In this document: positions 25,265-34,518 of the stretch, piece by piece | Layout: every line of letters begins with the position of its first letter | How positions within the stretch are numbered: position 1 is the first letter of the stretch | NCBI RefSeq assembly: GCF_014202475.1 | Contig: NZ_JACHGV010000002.1 | Coordinates: 643,102 to 707,101 of the forward strand | DNA length: 64,000 bases | Direction: 5' to 3' | DNA from: Streptomyces paradoxus | Lineage (GTDB): Bacteria > Actinomycetota > Actinomycetes > Streptomycetales > Streptomycetaceae | Position numbers and translations under genes: made by a program | Notes under the pieces: generated by a model | What the model saw: only the letters and a program-made list of their open reading frames with translations | The model's database searches: none | Told to the model about the DNA's origin: nothing

Positions 25265-26599
25265 ATGGGCGTCACGGGACCCACCGGGCCGGTGATGGAC
25301 CGGGACGAGGTGGACCGTGCGCTGGCGCGGCTCGGCGCGGAGCACGAGGCGATCGAGACCTCGCTCCTCGCCCTGCAGGACCACGCGGGCCGCAGACTCC
25401 TGGAGGGCGCCGAGCTCACCGGCGTCACCCGGGAACGCTGGGCGGCGACGGAGGCGTCGATCACGCTGCTGTGGACGTACTTCGACGCGTACACCGATGC
25501 GCTGCGCTCCGCCCGCGACATCCGCTCCCGCCGCCGCTGGTCCAGCCGCGAGGACCTGGTGGAGCTGACGGAACTGCTGAACGGCGACTCGGTCACCGTC
25601 GCGGGCAGCGCCACGGCGACGGCCAACGCCCCCACCCTGCACGGCAGTCCGACGAAACTCAGCGAGCGCTACTCGCTCAGCACCCTCGTCGACCGCATGA
25701 ACGAGCTGTACGCGACGAGCCTGGACATGGTGGTCGCCGCGGACGCGGTCTGGTCGGCCCTGCCCGCCCGGATCGACCTGCTCGCGGCGGAACTCCAGCG
25801 CACCCGGCGGCTCGCGCACTCGGTCGGCGTGCGCCCCGGCGAGCACCCGGCGGGCGACGACCTGGAGCGCATCACGCGGATACTGACGAAGCTGCGCGAG
25901 CAGGTCGTCTCGGACCCGCTGGCGTTCTGGCTGGCCGCGGAGGGCAGTTCGGCGCCGGGCGGCGGCCGGCCGGACACGACGGTGTACGACCGCGAGGCGC
26001 GCGCCCTGGACGAGGTACGCCGTGAGATCGACGCCGTGCTGACCGTCCGGCAGGACGCCGAGAAGCGGATCGTGAAGCTGCGGGACCTCCTCAGCCGCGC
26101 GGACCGCACGCTCGCCGAGGCGCGCACGGCACGCGGTGAGGTGCTGGCGAAGATCGCGGCGACGGAGGTGCCGGTCGTCAGCGGCCCGCCGACCGTGCTC
26201 CAGGAGCAGGTCGCGGCGGCGGCCGAGTACCGCAGGCAGGCGCAGTGGCACCGGCTGTCCCCGCTGCTGGAGTCCCTGGAGCAGAAGGCAGAGGACGAAC
26301 TGCTGCGCGCCCGCGAGTCGTTGACGGCGGTCACCGCCCCGCTGGCGGTCCGCGCCGAGCTGCGCGGCCGGCTGGACGCGTACAAGGCGAAGGTCGCCCG
26401 GCACGGCTTCGCCGAGGACGCGCTGCTGGTGGAGCGCTACGAGAAGGCGCGCCGCATGCTGTGGAGCGCCCCGTGCGACCTGCGCGCCGCCGAGCAGGCG
26501 GTGCTGCGGTACCAGCACGCGGCCACGGAGCTGCTGGGCGGCCCGCGGGTGCCGGGGCAGGGCGCGCCGGAGGACGACCGGAGGGGGCCGGGCGCATGA
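25265..26599 (+). CDS. Coiled-coil protein of the PknG cluster, unknown function
   Basis: The 444-residue protein is almost entirely charged and helical, without membrane segments or catalytic motifs. Heptad-like stretches (for example DEVDRALARLGAEHEAIE near 14-31 and VLTVRQDAEKRIVKLRDLL near 260-278) suggest long coiled coils. A Ser/Thr-rich patch lies near 110-130. Its stop overlaps the kinase start by 4 bp (ATGA), so the two are made in tandem. I do not recognise a named family. A scaffold or adaptor between the membrane sensor and the kinase is a reasonable guess. Confidence 0.8.
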   Translation: MGVTGPTGPVMDRDEVDRALARLGAEHEAIETSLLALQDHAGRRLLEGAELTGVTRERWAATEASITLLWTYFDAYTDALRSARDIRSRRRWSSREDLVELTELLNGDSVTVAGSATATANAPTLHGSPTKLSERYSLSTLVDRMNELYATSLDMVVAADAVWSALPARIDLLAAELQRTRRLAHSVGVRPGEHPAGDDLERITRILTKLREQVVSDPLAFWLAAEGSSAPGGGRPDTTVYDREARALDEVRREIDAVLTVRQDAEKRIVKLRDLLSRADRTLAEARTARGEVLAKIAATEVPVVSGPPTVLQEQVAAAAEYRRQAQWHRLSPLLESLEQKAEDELLRARESLTAVTAPLAVRAELRGRLDAYKAKVARHGFAEDALLVERYEKARRMLWSAPCDLRAAEQAVLRYQHAATELLGGPRVPGQGAPEDDRRGPGA

Positions 26600-29163
26600 G
26601 CGACGAGGGGGAGTCCATGAGTCAGGCACCGCAGGAGCCATCCGGCGCGCCGCCGCGCACCTGCCAGCGCCCCACCTGTGAGGGCACGTACGAGGACGTG
26701 GGGGGCGGCGAGCTGTACTGCGACACCTGCGGTATGGCGCCGGTCGTCGCCGCGGACGGCATGGTCGGTTCGCCCCCCACCGGCATCACCGCCGGCGGCA
26801 GGGGCGGCTCCCGCGGGTCCGCGGGCAGCGGCAGTTCCCGTTCCAGCGGCGGCAGTTCGCGGACGTCGTCCCAGTCGTCGAAGTCGCGACGCTCGGTGTC
26901 GGGGCGCCTGTCGCGGTCGCTGTCGGGCAAGTCGACGGGCCGCTCGGTGTCGGTGCGCAGCTCCGGTTCGACCGCCGGTTCCGGGTCCCGGGGCCGGCTG
27001 GGCGCCGGGCTGGTGCAGGTGCCGCCGATCCCGCGGCCGGACCCGCGCGAGATGGTCCTGGACAACCCCGAGGTGCCCGAGCGGAAGCGGTTCTGCTCGC
27101 GCTCCGACTGCGGCGCCCCGGTGGGCCGGGCACGCGGCGACCGGTCGGGCCGTACGGAGGGTTTCTGCACGAAGTGCGGCCATCCGTACTCGTTCGTCCC
27201 GAAGCTGAGGGGCGGGGAGGTGGTGCACGGCCAGTACGAGGTGGTCGGCTGCCTGGCGCACGGCGGCCTGGGCTGGATCTACCTCGCCGTCGACCGGGCG
27301 GTCTCGGACCGCTGGGTGGTCCTCAAGGGCCTGCTGGACACGGGCGACCAGGACGCGATGGCGGCGGCGATCTCCGAGCGGCGCTTCCTCGCGGAGATCG
27401 AGCACGCCAACATCGTGCGGATCTACAACTTCGTGGAGCACCTGGACCAGCGCACGGGTTCGCTCGACGGCTACATCGTCATGGAGTACGTCGGCGGCAA
27501 GTCCCTCAAGGAGATCGCCAACGCCCGCCGCACCGCGCAGGGCAGGCGCGACCCGCTGCCGGTGGAGCAGGCCTGCGCGTACGGCATCGAGGCGCTGGAG
27601 GCGCTCGGGCACCTGCACAGCCGGAACCTGCTGTACTGCGACTTCAAGGTCGACAACGCGATCCAGACCGAGGACCAGCTGAAGCTGATCGACATGGGCG
27701 CGGTGCGCAGGATGGACGACGAGGAGTCGGCCATCTACGGCACGGTCGGCTACCAGGCTCCGGAGGTCGCCGAGGTGGGCCCGTCGGTGGCGAGCGACCT
27801 CTACACCGTCGCCCGCACCCTCGCGGTCATGACCTTCGACTTCCAGGGCTACACGAACGTCTACGCCGATTCCCTGCCCGACCCGGACCACATCGAGGTG
27901 TTCCGGCAGTACGAGTCGTTCTACCGGCTCCTGGTCCGGGCCACCGACCCCGACCCGGCCCGCCGGTTCGCCTCCGCGCAGGAGATGACCGAGCAGCTGA
28001 CGGGCGTCCTGCGGGAGGTCGTCTCCCTGCAGACGGGTCGCGCCCGCCCGGCCCTGTCGACGCTGTTCGGGCCGGAGCTGCGGGTGACGGACACGGAGTT
28101 GTTCCCCAAGCTGGACGGCGAGGTGTCCCGCCTGGGAGCCCGGGCGCCGCGGGGCCGGGCTCGTGCCGGTGCTCCCGCCGCCTTGCCGCACCCGCAGGGG
28201 CCCGCGGGCGCGCACGGCCTCGTCAGGCCCGTCGACACCCCCGCCGCCGCCTTCGCCCTGCCCGTCCCCCGCGTCGACCCGACCGACCCCAACGCCGGTT
28301 TCCTGGCGGGGCTGATGACCTCGGCGCCCGCGGAACTGCTCGGCGCTCTGGCGGCCGCCCCGGCCCCGTCGATCGAGACGCGGCTGAGGCAGATCCGGGC
28401 CTGGCTGGAGACGGGCGATCCGGCCGCCGCGTTGCAGGAGCTGGTCGCGCTGGAGGGTGAGCGGCCCGACGACTGGCGGGTGGTCTGGTACCGGGGCCTG
28501 GCCGCGCTGGTCACGGGCGACGACGAGGGCGCCGCGCTGGCCTTCGACGCGATCTACGACGCCTTCCCGGGCGAGATCGCGCCCAAGCTGGCGCTGGGCC
28601 TGTGCGCTGAGGTGCTGGGGCAGCTCGACAACGCCGCCGAGTACTACCGGCTGGTGTGGTCGACCGACCCGAGCTATGTGAGCGCCGCGTTCGGCCTGGC
28701 CCGCGTCCAGCTGGCGACCGGGGACCGGCTCGGTGCCGTACGGACGCTGGAGTCGGTCCCGGAGTCCTCCATCCACTACACGGCCGCCCGGGTGGCGGCC
28801 GTGCGGGCGCGGCTGCGCCGGCGCACGGCGAGCGCCTCCGACGCGGCGTTCCTGGGGGATCTGACGGCGGCCGCCGCGCAGGTCGAGGCGCTGGACGCGT
28901 ACGGTCTTGATCCGGCGCGGCGGGAGCAGTTGTCTGCCGAAGTCCTCGGTTGCGCGCTGGACTGGGTACTCTCCGGGGGCCAGGGTTCCGCCCCTCCCGC
29001 CGCCGGGGGACGGACGCTGCTCGGCAGCGGCCTGGACGAGCGGGGCCTGCGTTTCGGTCTGGAACGCTCGTACCGCACGCTGGCCCGGCTGGCGCGGGGC
29101 GGCGAGGAGAGGATCGACCTGGTGGAACGTGCCAATCGTTACCGCCCCCGGACGTGGGTGTAG
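26596..29163 (+). CDS. pknG: PknG-type serine/threonine protein kinase with zinc ribbons and TPR
   Basis: The 855-residue protein has four parts. An N-terminal zinc-ribbon-like region (CQRPTCEG, then CDTCG, about 23-47) and a Ser/Arg-rich linker come first. A second Cys cluster (CSRSDCG, then CTKCGHP, about 165-197) corresponds to the rubredoxin-like domain of PknG. The kinase domain follows, with glycine loop HGGLGWIY, catalytic Lys244 (VVLKGL), Asp349 and Asn354 in YCDFKVDN (PknG-like in lacking HRD), and DMG at 366-368. Last is a C-terminal TPR region. The ending RPRTWV resembles PknG tails. In mycobacteria PknG phosphorylates the FHA protein GarA to control glutamate metabolism; here an FHA protein lies three genes downstream. 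ATG 26596 overlaps the previous stop. Confidence 0.9.
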   Translation: MSDEGESMSQAPQEPSGAPPRTCQRPTCEGTYEDVGGGELYCDTCGMAPVVAADGMVGSPPTGITAGGRGGSRGSAGSGSSRSSGGSSRTSSQSSKSRRSVSGRLSRSLSGKSTGRSVSVRSSGSTAGSGSRGRLGAGLVQVPPIPRPDPREMVLDNPEVPERKRFCSRSDCGAPVGRARGDRSGRTEGFCTKCGHPYSFVPKLRGGEVVHGQYEVVGCLAHGGLGWIYLAVDRAVSDRWVVLKGLLDTGDQDAMAAAISERRFLAEIEHANIVRIYNFVEHLDQRTGSLDGYIVMEYVGGKSLKEIANARRTAQGRRDPLPVEQACAYGIEALEALGHLHSRNLLYCDFKVDNAIQTEDQLKLIDMGAVRRMDDEESAIYGTVGYQAPEVAEVGPSVASDLYTVARTLAVMTFDFQGYTNVYADSLPDPDHIEVFRQYESFYRLLVRATDPDPARRFASAQEMTEQLTGVLREVVSLQTGRARPALSTLFGPELRVTDTELFPKLDGEVSRLGARAPRGRARAGAPAALPHPQGPAGAHGLVRPVDTPAAAFALPVPRVDPTDPNAGFLAGLMTSAPAELLGALAAAPAPSIETRLRQIRAWLETGDPAAALQELVALEGERPDDWRVVWYRGLAALVTGDDEGAALAFDAIYDAFPGEIAPKLALGLCAEVLGQLDNAAEYYRLVWSTDPSYVSAAFGLARVQLATGDRLGAVRTLESVPESSIHYTAARVAAVRARLRRRTASASDAAFLGDLTAAAAQVEALDAYGLDPARREQLSAEVLGCALDWVLSGGQGSAPPAAGGRTLLGSGLDERGLRFGLERSYRTLARLARGGEERIDLVERANRYRPRTWV

Positions 29164-29166
29164 TTG

Positions 29167-30582
29167 ATGTCGCAGATGCCCCAGTTGTCCGCCTGCCCGA
29201 GTTGCGAGGAACCCCTCGAATCGGGTGACCGTTTCTGCGGCGCGTGCGGATATGACCTGTCCGCCGTGCCGGAACGGCCGCAGGACAACCCGACCATCAC
29301 CATGAACGGCTCGGTGCCCGCCCAGGGCGCTCGAGCCGGCGAGTACCCCGAGCCCCCGTCGGCGCCCCCCGCCGGCGCGGCCTGGCCCGCCCCCGGGCCG
29401 GACGGCGCGGGAGGCCCGGAGGCGGCGCACCTGCCGACGGACCTGCCGGGCACGGACTCGGGCGGCTCGGCCCTGCCGCCGGACACCCCTCCGCCACCGA
29501 GCGCCCCGCCGGCCGCGGCCGCGGGCGTACGGTTCGACCGGCCGCGGCAGCCCGACGGGGCTGCGGTGTCGCCGGAGATCTACCAGACACAGCCCGACGA
29601 GTACCTACTCCAGGCACCGGACCCACGGGTGTCCGCCGAGTCGGCGGCCCAGGCCGCGGGCACCGGCGGCAAGGTCTGCGTCGCCTGCCGGGCCGGCCGC
29701 GTGGACGACGACGGCTACTGCGAGAACTGCGGCCACGCCCAGCCGCGCGAACGGGACCACATGGAGCAGGAGTCCGGCCCGGTGGCCGCGGTCAGCGACC
29801 GCGGTCTGCGCCACCACCGCAACGAGGACGCGTTCGCCATCGGCACCACCACGCTGCCCGACGGCTCCCCCGCCTCCGTCGCGATCGTCTGCGACGGCGT
29901 CTCCTCGGCGACCCGCCCCGACGACGCCTCCGCTGCGGCGTCCAAGGCGGCGGGCGAGACGCTGCTGGCGGCCCTGCCGCGCGGCACGCACCCGCAGCAG
30001 GCGATGCACGACGCGATCCTGGCCGCCTCGCGCGCGGTCAACTCGCTCGCCGCGGAGCCCGCCACGGCCCTGGAGCAGGCCCCTCACCAGAACGCCCCCG
30101 CCTGCACCATCGTCGGCGCCGTGGTGACGTCGGGCCTGCTGATCGTCGGCTGGGTCGGCGACAGCCGCGCCTACTGGGTGCCGGTCGACCGCAGCGCTCC
30201 CCCCGCCCGGCTCACCGAGGACGACTCCTGGGCCGCGCAGATGGTCGCCGCGGGCCTGATGAACGAGGCCGAGGCCTACGCCGACGAACGCGCCCACGCG
30301 ATCACCGGCTGGCTCGGCGCGGACGCCTACGAACTGGAACCGCACACCGCCGCGTTCAAGCCGGACCGGCCCGGCGTGGTGGTGGTCTGCACGGACGGGC
30401 TGTGGAACTACGCGGAGGCGGCCGAGGAGATGGCCCGGGTCGTCCCGCTCGATGCCGCCTCGCAGCCGCTGCACAGCGCCCGCGTGCTCGTCGGCCACGC
30501 CCTGGACGGCGGGGGCCACGACAACGTAACAGTGGCGCTCGTGCCGTTCCCGGCCGTGCCCCAGGGGGCAGGATCGGCCTGA
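29167..30582 (+). CDS. PP2C-type protein phosphatase with N-terminal zinc ribbons
   Basis: The 471-residue protein starts at ATG 29167, three bases after the kinase stop. It begins with a zinc ribbon (CPSCEEP, then CGACGYD), continues with a long Pro/Ala-rich linker, a second Cys set (CVACRAG, then CENCGH, about 175-192), and a PPM phosphatase domain (about 205-465). Metal-binding motifs are present: NEDAF, VCDGVSS, VGDSRAYW, CTDGLW and GHDNVT. It should dephosphorylate Ser/Thr, and directly following the kinase it is the obvious antagonist. The shared zinc-ribbon design suggests that both dock on the same partner. Confidence 0.92.
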   Translation: MSQMPQLSACPSCEEPLESGDRFCGACGYDLSAVPERPQDNPTITMNGSVPAQGARAGEYPEPPSAPPAGAAWPAPGPDGAGGPEAAHLPTDLPGTDSGGSALPPDTPPPPSAPPAAAAGVRFDRPRQPDGAAVSPEIYQTQPDEYLLQAPDPRVSAESAAQAAGTGGKVCVACRAGRVDDDGYCENCGHAQPRERDHMEQESGPVAAVSDRGLRHHRNEDAFAIGTTTLPDGSPASVAIVCDGVSSATRPDDASAAASKAAGETLLAALPRGTHPQQAMHDAILAASRAVNSLAAEPATALEQAPHQNAPACTIVGAVVTSGLLIVGWVGDSRAYWVPVDRSAPPARLTEDDSWAAQMVAAGLMNEAEAYADERAHAITGWLGADAYELEPHTAAFKPDRPGVVVVCTDGLWNYAEAAEEMARVVPLDAASQPLHSARVLVGHALDGGGHDNVTVALVPFPAVPQGAGSA

Positions 30583-30681
30583 GGCCACGTACGGGGACGC
30601 CTCGGCGGACCGGAGGGGACCGGTCCGCCTACCGTCATCACCCCGCCGCGGCGGGGGCTTTGGAGGGGGATCGAAGCAGGC

Positions 30682-32028
30682 ATGGCCAATTTCTCGAAGT
30701 CGAACGTGCCCCAGTTCTCGGTGGACGTGTACCAGAACGAGTACCTGCCGGAGGGCGCCGGCGAGGTCAACGCCATCGTCACGGTGACGGCGACCGGCGG
30801 CGGCACCATCGGCAGCGCGGTCGCGGCGCCCCACCTCTACTCGCCCGGCCAGGGCCCGTCCGCGGCCGTGGCGATCATGGTCGACTGCTCGGGTTCGATG
30901 GACTACCCGCCGACCAAGATGCGCAACGCCCGCGACGCCACGGCCGCCGCGATCGACACCCTGCGCGACGGCGTGCACTTCGCGGTGATCGGCGGGACAC
31001 ACGTGGCGAAGGAGGTCTACCCGGGCGGCGGGCGTGTCGCGGTCGCCGACGCCACGACCCGCGAGCAGGCCAAGCAGGCGCTGCGCTCGCTCAGCGCGGG
31101 CGGCGGCACGGCCATCGGCACCTGGCTGAAACTGGCCGACCGCCTGCTGTCGTCCGCGGACGTCGCGATCCGGCACGGCATCCTGCTCACCGACGGCCGC
31201 AACGAGCACGAGTCGCCCCAGGACCTGAAGGCCGCGCTCGACGCGTGCGCCGGGCGCTTCACGTGTGACGCACGCGGCGTGGGCACCGACTGGGAAGTGA
31301 AAGAAGTCACAGGAATCGCCTCCGCCCTGCTCGGCACCGCCGACATCGTCGCCGATCCGGCCGCGCTCGCCGCCGACTTCACACGGATGATGGAAACGGC
31401 GATGGGCAAGGAGGTCGCGGACGTCTCGCTGCGGCTGTGGACCCCGGTCGACACGACCGTGAAGTTCGTCAAGCAGGTCGCGCCGACGGTCGAGGACCTG
31501 ACCGGCCGGCGCACCGAGGCGGGCCCGCGCGCCGGCGACTATCCCCTTGGTTCCTGGGGAGATGAGTCCCGTGACTACCACGTCTGCGTCGAGGTGCCGG
31601 TCGCGGGCATCGGGCAGGAGATGCTGGCGGGCCGGATCTCGCTGGTCATTCCGCAGCCCGACGGCAGCGTCCAGAACCTCGGCGCGCAGGGTCTGGTGCG
31701 GGCCGTGTGGACGGACGACATGGTCGCCTCGACGTCGATCAACCCTCAGGTCGCCCACTACACCGGGCAGGCCGAACTGGCACAAGTCATCCAGCAAGGG
31801 CTGGATCTTCGCAAGTCGGGAGATATGGACGGAGCAACGGCCAAACTGGGCCGGGCCGTTCAGCTCGCGAGTGCCTCCGGGAACGCCGATACTGCGAAAC
31901 TGCTTGCGAAGGTGGTGGACGTGGTCGATGCCGCGACCGGTACTGTGCGACTGAAGGCGAAGGTCGCGGAGGCTGACGAGATGACGCTCGAAACCCGTTC
32001 CACCAAGACCGTTCGCGTCAAGAAGTGA
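30682..32028 (+). CDS. VWA-domain protein of the PknG cluster
   Basis: The 448-residue cytoplasmic protein has a von Willebrand A domain with an intact MIDAS start (DCSGSM, Asp68, Ser70, Ser72), the Thr region GGTAIGTWLKLADRLL and ILLTDGRNEHES. A beta-rich C-terminal domain (about 250-350) and a helical tail (AKLLAKVVDVVD) follow. No signal peptide is visible. VWA proteins bind partners through a metal ion; the setting between a PP2C phosphatase and an FHA reader suggests a phospho-regulated assembly, as also seen in TerY-type and other VWA-kinase-phosphatase clusters. The gap of about 100 bp before it could hold its own promoter. Confidence 0.88.
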   Translation: MANFSKSNVPQFSVDVYQNEYLPEGAGEVNAIVTVTATGGGTIGSAVAAPHLYSPGQGPSAAVAIMVDCSGSMDYPPTKMRNARDATAAAIDTLRDGVHFAVIGGTHVAKEVYPGGGRVAVADATTREQAKQALRSLSAGGGTAIGTWLKLADRLLSSADVAIRHGILLTDGRNEHESPQDLKAALDACAGRFTCDARGVGTDWEVKEVTGIASALLGTADIVADPAALAADFTRMMETAMGKEVADVSLRLWTPVDTTVKFVKQVAPTVEDLTGRRTEAGPRAGDYPLGSWGDESRDYHVCVEVPVAGIGQEMLAGRISLVIPQPDGSVQNLGAQGLVRAVWTDDMVASTSINPQVAHYTGQAELAQVIQQGLDLRKSGDMDGATAKLGRAVQLASASGNADTAKLLAKVVDVVDAATGTVRLKAKVAEADEMTLETRSTKTVRVKK

Positions 32029-32060
32029 CCTAGAAGAGATCGAAGGAGGGACGCGCCGAC

Positions 32061-33434
32061 ATGCCGACCTGCCCGAACGGACACCAGTCGGGTTCCGACG
32101 ACTGGTGCGAGGTCTGCGGTCACCGCATGGCGGGTGCCGTGCCTCCGCCTCCTCCCCCGCCGCCGCCCGGTGGCTACGGCTTCCCGCCCCCCGCCGGCCA
32201 GGGTGGCCCGCAGGGTCCCGGCGGCCAGCCCGGTGGGCGCCCGCCGCACCTGTCCGCCGTGCCGAACTCCGAGCCGGAGCTCTGCCCGCAGTGCCGTACG
32301 CCACGTGAGGGCGGCGCGCCGTTCTGCGAGGAGTGCCGGTGGAACTTCCTGACGAACACGGCGACGTCGTACACCCCCGCGGCCCCGCCGCCCGGCCCCG
32401 GCGCGCGTTTTCAGCCACCGGGCCAGCAGGGCGGCCCGCCCCCCGGCCCGTCGTACGGCGGCGGTGACTCCTACGAGTACCAGGGCTCCCGCCCGTCGCA
32501 GGTGAACCGCCCGGCCGAGCCGATCCCGCCGTTCGGCGGTGACCCGTCCGGCCGCCCCGGCCCCGGTGGTCCCGGTGGCCCTCAGGGCGGTGGCTACGGC
32601 TACCCGCAGCCCGGCGCCGCCCCGACCCCGCCCGGTCCCGGTGGTCCCGGCGGCTTCGGCGGCCCTCCCGGCCCCGGTGGGCCTGGTGGTCCCGGCGGCT
32701 TCGGTGCCGACCCCTCAAGGCCGGTCCCGCCCCCGCCCGGACCCGGTGGCCCCGGTGGCCCGGGTGGCGCTCCGCAGGCCTTCCACCAGTCCGGCCCGCC
32801 GGCCCCGCCCGGATTCCCGCAGGAGACCCAGCGGCCTCCGCAGCAGGGCGGTCCGTCCTTCGGCGGCGGTGACGACGACTGGGTGATCTCCCCGCCGTCG
32901 TCCGGCCCGGGCAGCCATGGCGGTCCCGGTCCCGGCCAGGGCGGCTACGGCTACCCGCAGCCCGGTGCGACGCAGGCCCCGCCCGGCCCCGGTGGCTTCC
33001 CGCAGCAGCCCCAGGCGCCGCAGGGACCGGCGACGTGGACCGCGACCATCGGTCCGGACCGCGACTACTTCATGGCGATGATGCAGCGCTCCGGCCCCGA
33101 GGCCGCGGGTCTGAACCTGCCCGCGTACTCGCCCGAGCAGCAGCGCCGGCTCACCGGCAACCAGCTCACGATCGGCCGCCGCCGGCACTCCACCGGCGAC
33201 ACCCCCGACATCGACCTGTCGACGCCGCCGGAGGACCCGGGCGTCTCGCACCAGCACGCGGTGCTGGTCCAGCAGCCGGACGGCAGCTGGGCGGTCGTCG
33301 ACCAGAACTCGACGAACGGCACGACGGTCAACGGCTCGGACGAACCGATCCAGCCCTTCGTCCCCGTACCGCTGCAGGACGGCGACCGGGTGCACGTGGG
33401 CGCCTGGACGACCATCACGATCCGCCGCGGCTGA
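32061..33434 (+). CDS. FHA-domain protein with zinc ribbons and Pro/Gly-rich linker
   Basis: The 457-residue protein has an N-terminal zinc-ribbon region (C4, C16 and C19, then CPQCRTP and CEECRW near 74-93), a long low-complexity Gly/Pro-rich linker (about 100-330) and a C-terminal FHA domain (about 365-457). Phosphothreonine-binding residues are visible in IGRRR, SHQHAV and NSTNGTTVNG. It closes the cluster that starts with the GlnX-like gene, 32 bp after the VWA gene. In the mycobacterial pathway the kinase PknG acts on the FHA protein GarA, but GarA is short and lacks ribbons, so this is a larger reader that may scaffold kinase, phosphatase and VWA protein. Confidence 0.9.
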   Translation: MPTCPNGHQSGSDDWCEVCGHRMAGAVPPPPPPPPPGGYGFPPPAGQGGPQGPGGQPGGRPPHLSAVPNSEPELCPQCRTPREGGAPFCEECRWNFLTNTATSYTPAAPPPGPGARFQPPGQQGGPPPGPSYGGGDSYEYQGSRPSQVNRPAEPIPPFGGDPSGRPGPGGPGGPQGGGYGYPQPGAAPTPPGPGGPGGFGGPPGPGGPGGPGGFGADPSRPVPPPPGPGGPGGPGGAPQAFHQSGPPAPPGFPQETQRPPQQGGPSFGGGDDDWVISPPSSGPGSHGGPGPGQGGYGYPQPGATQAPPGPGGFPQQPQAPQGPATWTATIGPDRDYFMAMMQRSGPEAAGLNLPAYSPEQQRRLTGNQLTIGRRRHSTGDTPDIDLSTPPEDPGVSHQHAVLVQQPDGSWAVVDQNSTNGTTVNGSDEPIQPFVPVPLQDGDRVHVGAWTTITIRRG

Positions 33435-33455
33435 GCCCGGCCGGCAGCGGCAACG

Positions 33456-34439
33456 TCACGACGGGAGGGGCCAGGCGTACGGCCCCTCCGGGTCGTCCAG
33501 CCAGGCCCACTGCCGCTCACCGCTGACGGTGATGCCGTAGCGCTCGCGCCGCGGTCTGCCCTCCTGCTCCCACAGCGCGTGCGCCTCCTGCGGGTCGAGG
33601 CTGCCGCGGGTCAGGGCCAGCAGGAAACGGAACAGGTCGTCCTCCCGGGCCCGGCGCGGCACCCCGCCCAGCTGGACCGGCTCGCCCCCGGGCCGTCCGG
33701 CGCCGCGCAGCGGCACGAAGTAGGCGGGCGTGTGCAGGAAGCGTCCCTCGGCGTGCCCGGCGCCCGTCACCGTCAGCATGATCAGGCCGGTGGCCAGCGG
33801 CATGAGGATCCGGCCGCCCGGGCGGCTCTGGGCGACCCAGGCGGGCGGGACACCGCCCAGGGCGCAGGTGGCGATGATCCGGTCGAACGGCGCACGCTCC
33901 GGCACGCCCCGGGCGCCGTCGCCGGTGACGACGACCGGGTGGTACCCGGCGGCCGCGAGGTGCCGGCGGGCCGACTCGGTGATCTCCGGGTCCAGGTCGA
34001 CGGTGGTGACCTTGTCGTCGCCCAGCCGATGGGCCAGCAGCGCAGCGTTGTAGCCGGTGCCGGCGCCGATCTCCAGGACCGTGTGGCCCTGCGCGACGCC
34101 CAGCGCGGCCAGCATGTCCGCCATCAGGGACGGCTGGCTGCTGGAGGACAGCAGCTCGCCGTCGCGCAGCCGGGTCGCCAGCGGGGTGTCCTCGTAGGCG
34201 CCCCGCATCCACCGCTCGCGCGCCCCGGGGTCGGTGCTCTCGCCCCAGCGGCGTTCGTAGCCGCCCGCGACACCCACGTAGTAGTACGGCACGAAGAGAT
34301 GGCGCGGGACCGCCGCGAACGCCTCCCGCCAGCCCGGATCGGCGTCCAGGGCCCCGCTCGCCTCGATCCGCCGCACCAGCGCCGCCCGCGCGGCGGCGGC
34401 GAGATCGTCGAGCTCCCTGCCGGGTGCGTAACCGCCCAT
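33456..34439 (-). CDS. PCMT-like methyltransferase (protein-L-isoaspartate methyltransferase family)
   Basis: The 327-residue protein has a SAM-binding core with motif I VLEIGAGTGYNAALL (about 120-134), the acidic loop VDLDPEI, and the PCMT-family signature SSSSQPSLMADML just before motif I. Its N-terminus (AVPRHLFVP) also fits. The C-terminal third differs from housekeeping Pcm. Actinobacteria carry several such long paralogues whose target (damaged Asp residues or a peptide natural product) is not known. It converges with the FHA gene, 21 bp apart. Confidence 0.88.
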   Translation of the reverse strand: MGGYAPGRELDDLAAAARAALVRRIEASGALDADPGWREAFAAVPRHLFVPYYYVGVAGGYERRWGESTDPGARERWMRGAYEDTPLATRLRDGELLSSSSQPSLMADMLAALGVAQGHTVLEIGAGTGYNAALLAHRLGDDKVTTVDLDPEITESARRHLAAAGYHPVVVTGDGARGVPERAPFDRIIATCALGGVPPAWVAQSRPGGRILMPLATGLIMLTVTGAGHAEGRFLHTPAYFVPLRGAGRPGGEPVQLGGVPRRAREDDLFRFLLALTRGSLDPQEAHALWEQEGRPRRERYGITVSGERQWAWLDDPEGPYAWPLPS

Positions 34440-34518
34440 GTCTCCACAGTAGGGGCAGGGTCCCGACGGGAGGGGGAGGGTCCTAGGTCTTGAGTCCTAT
34501 GCCGGGGCGTCTGAGACC

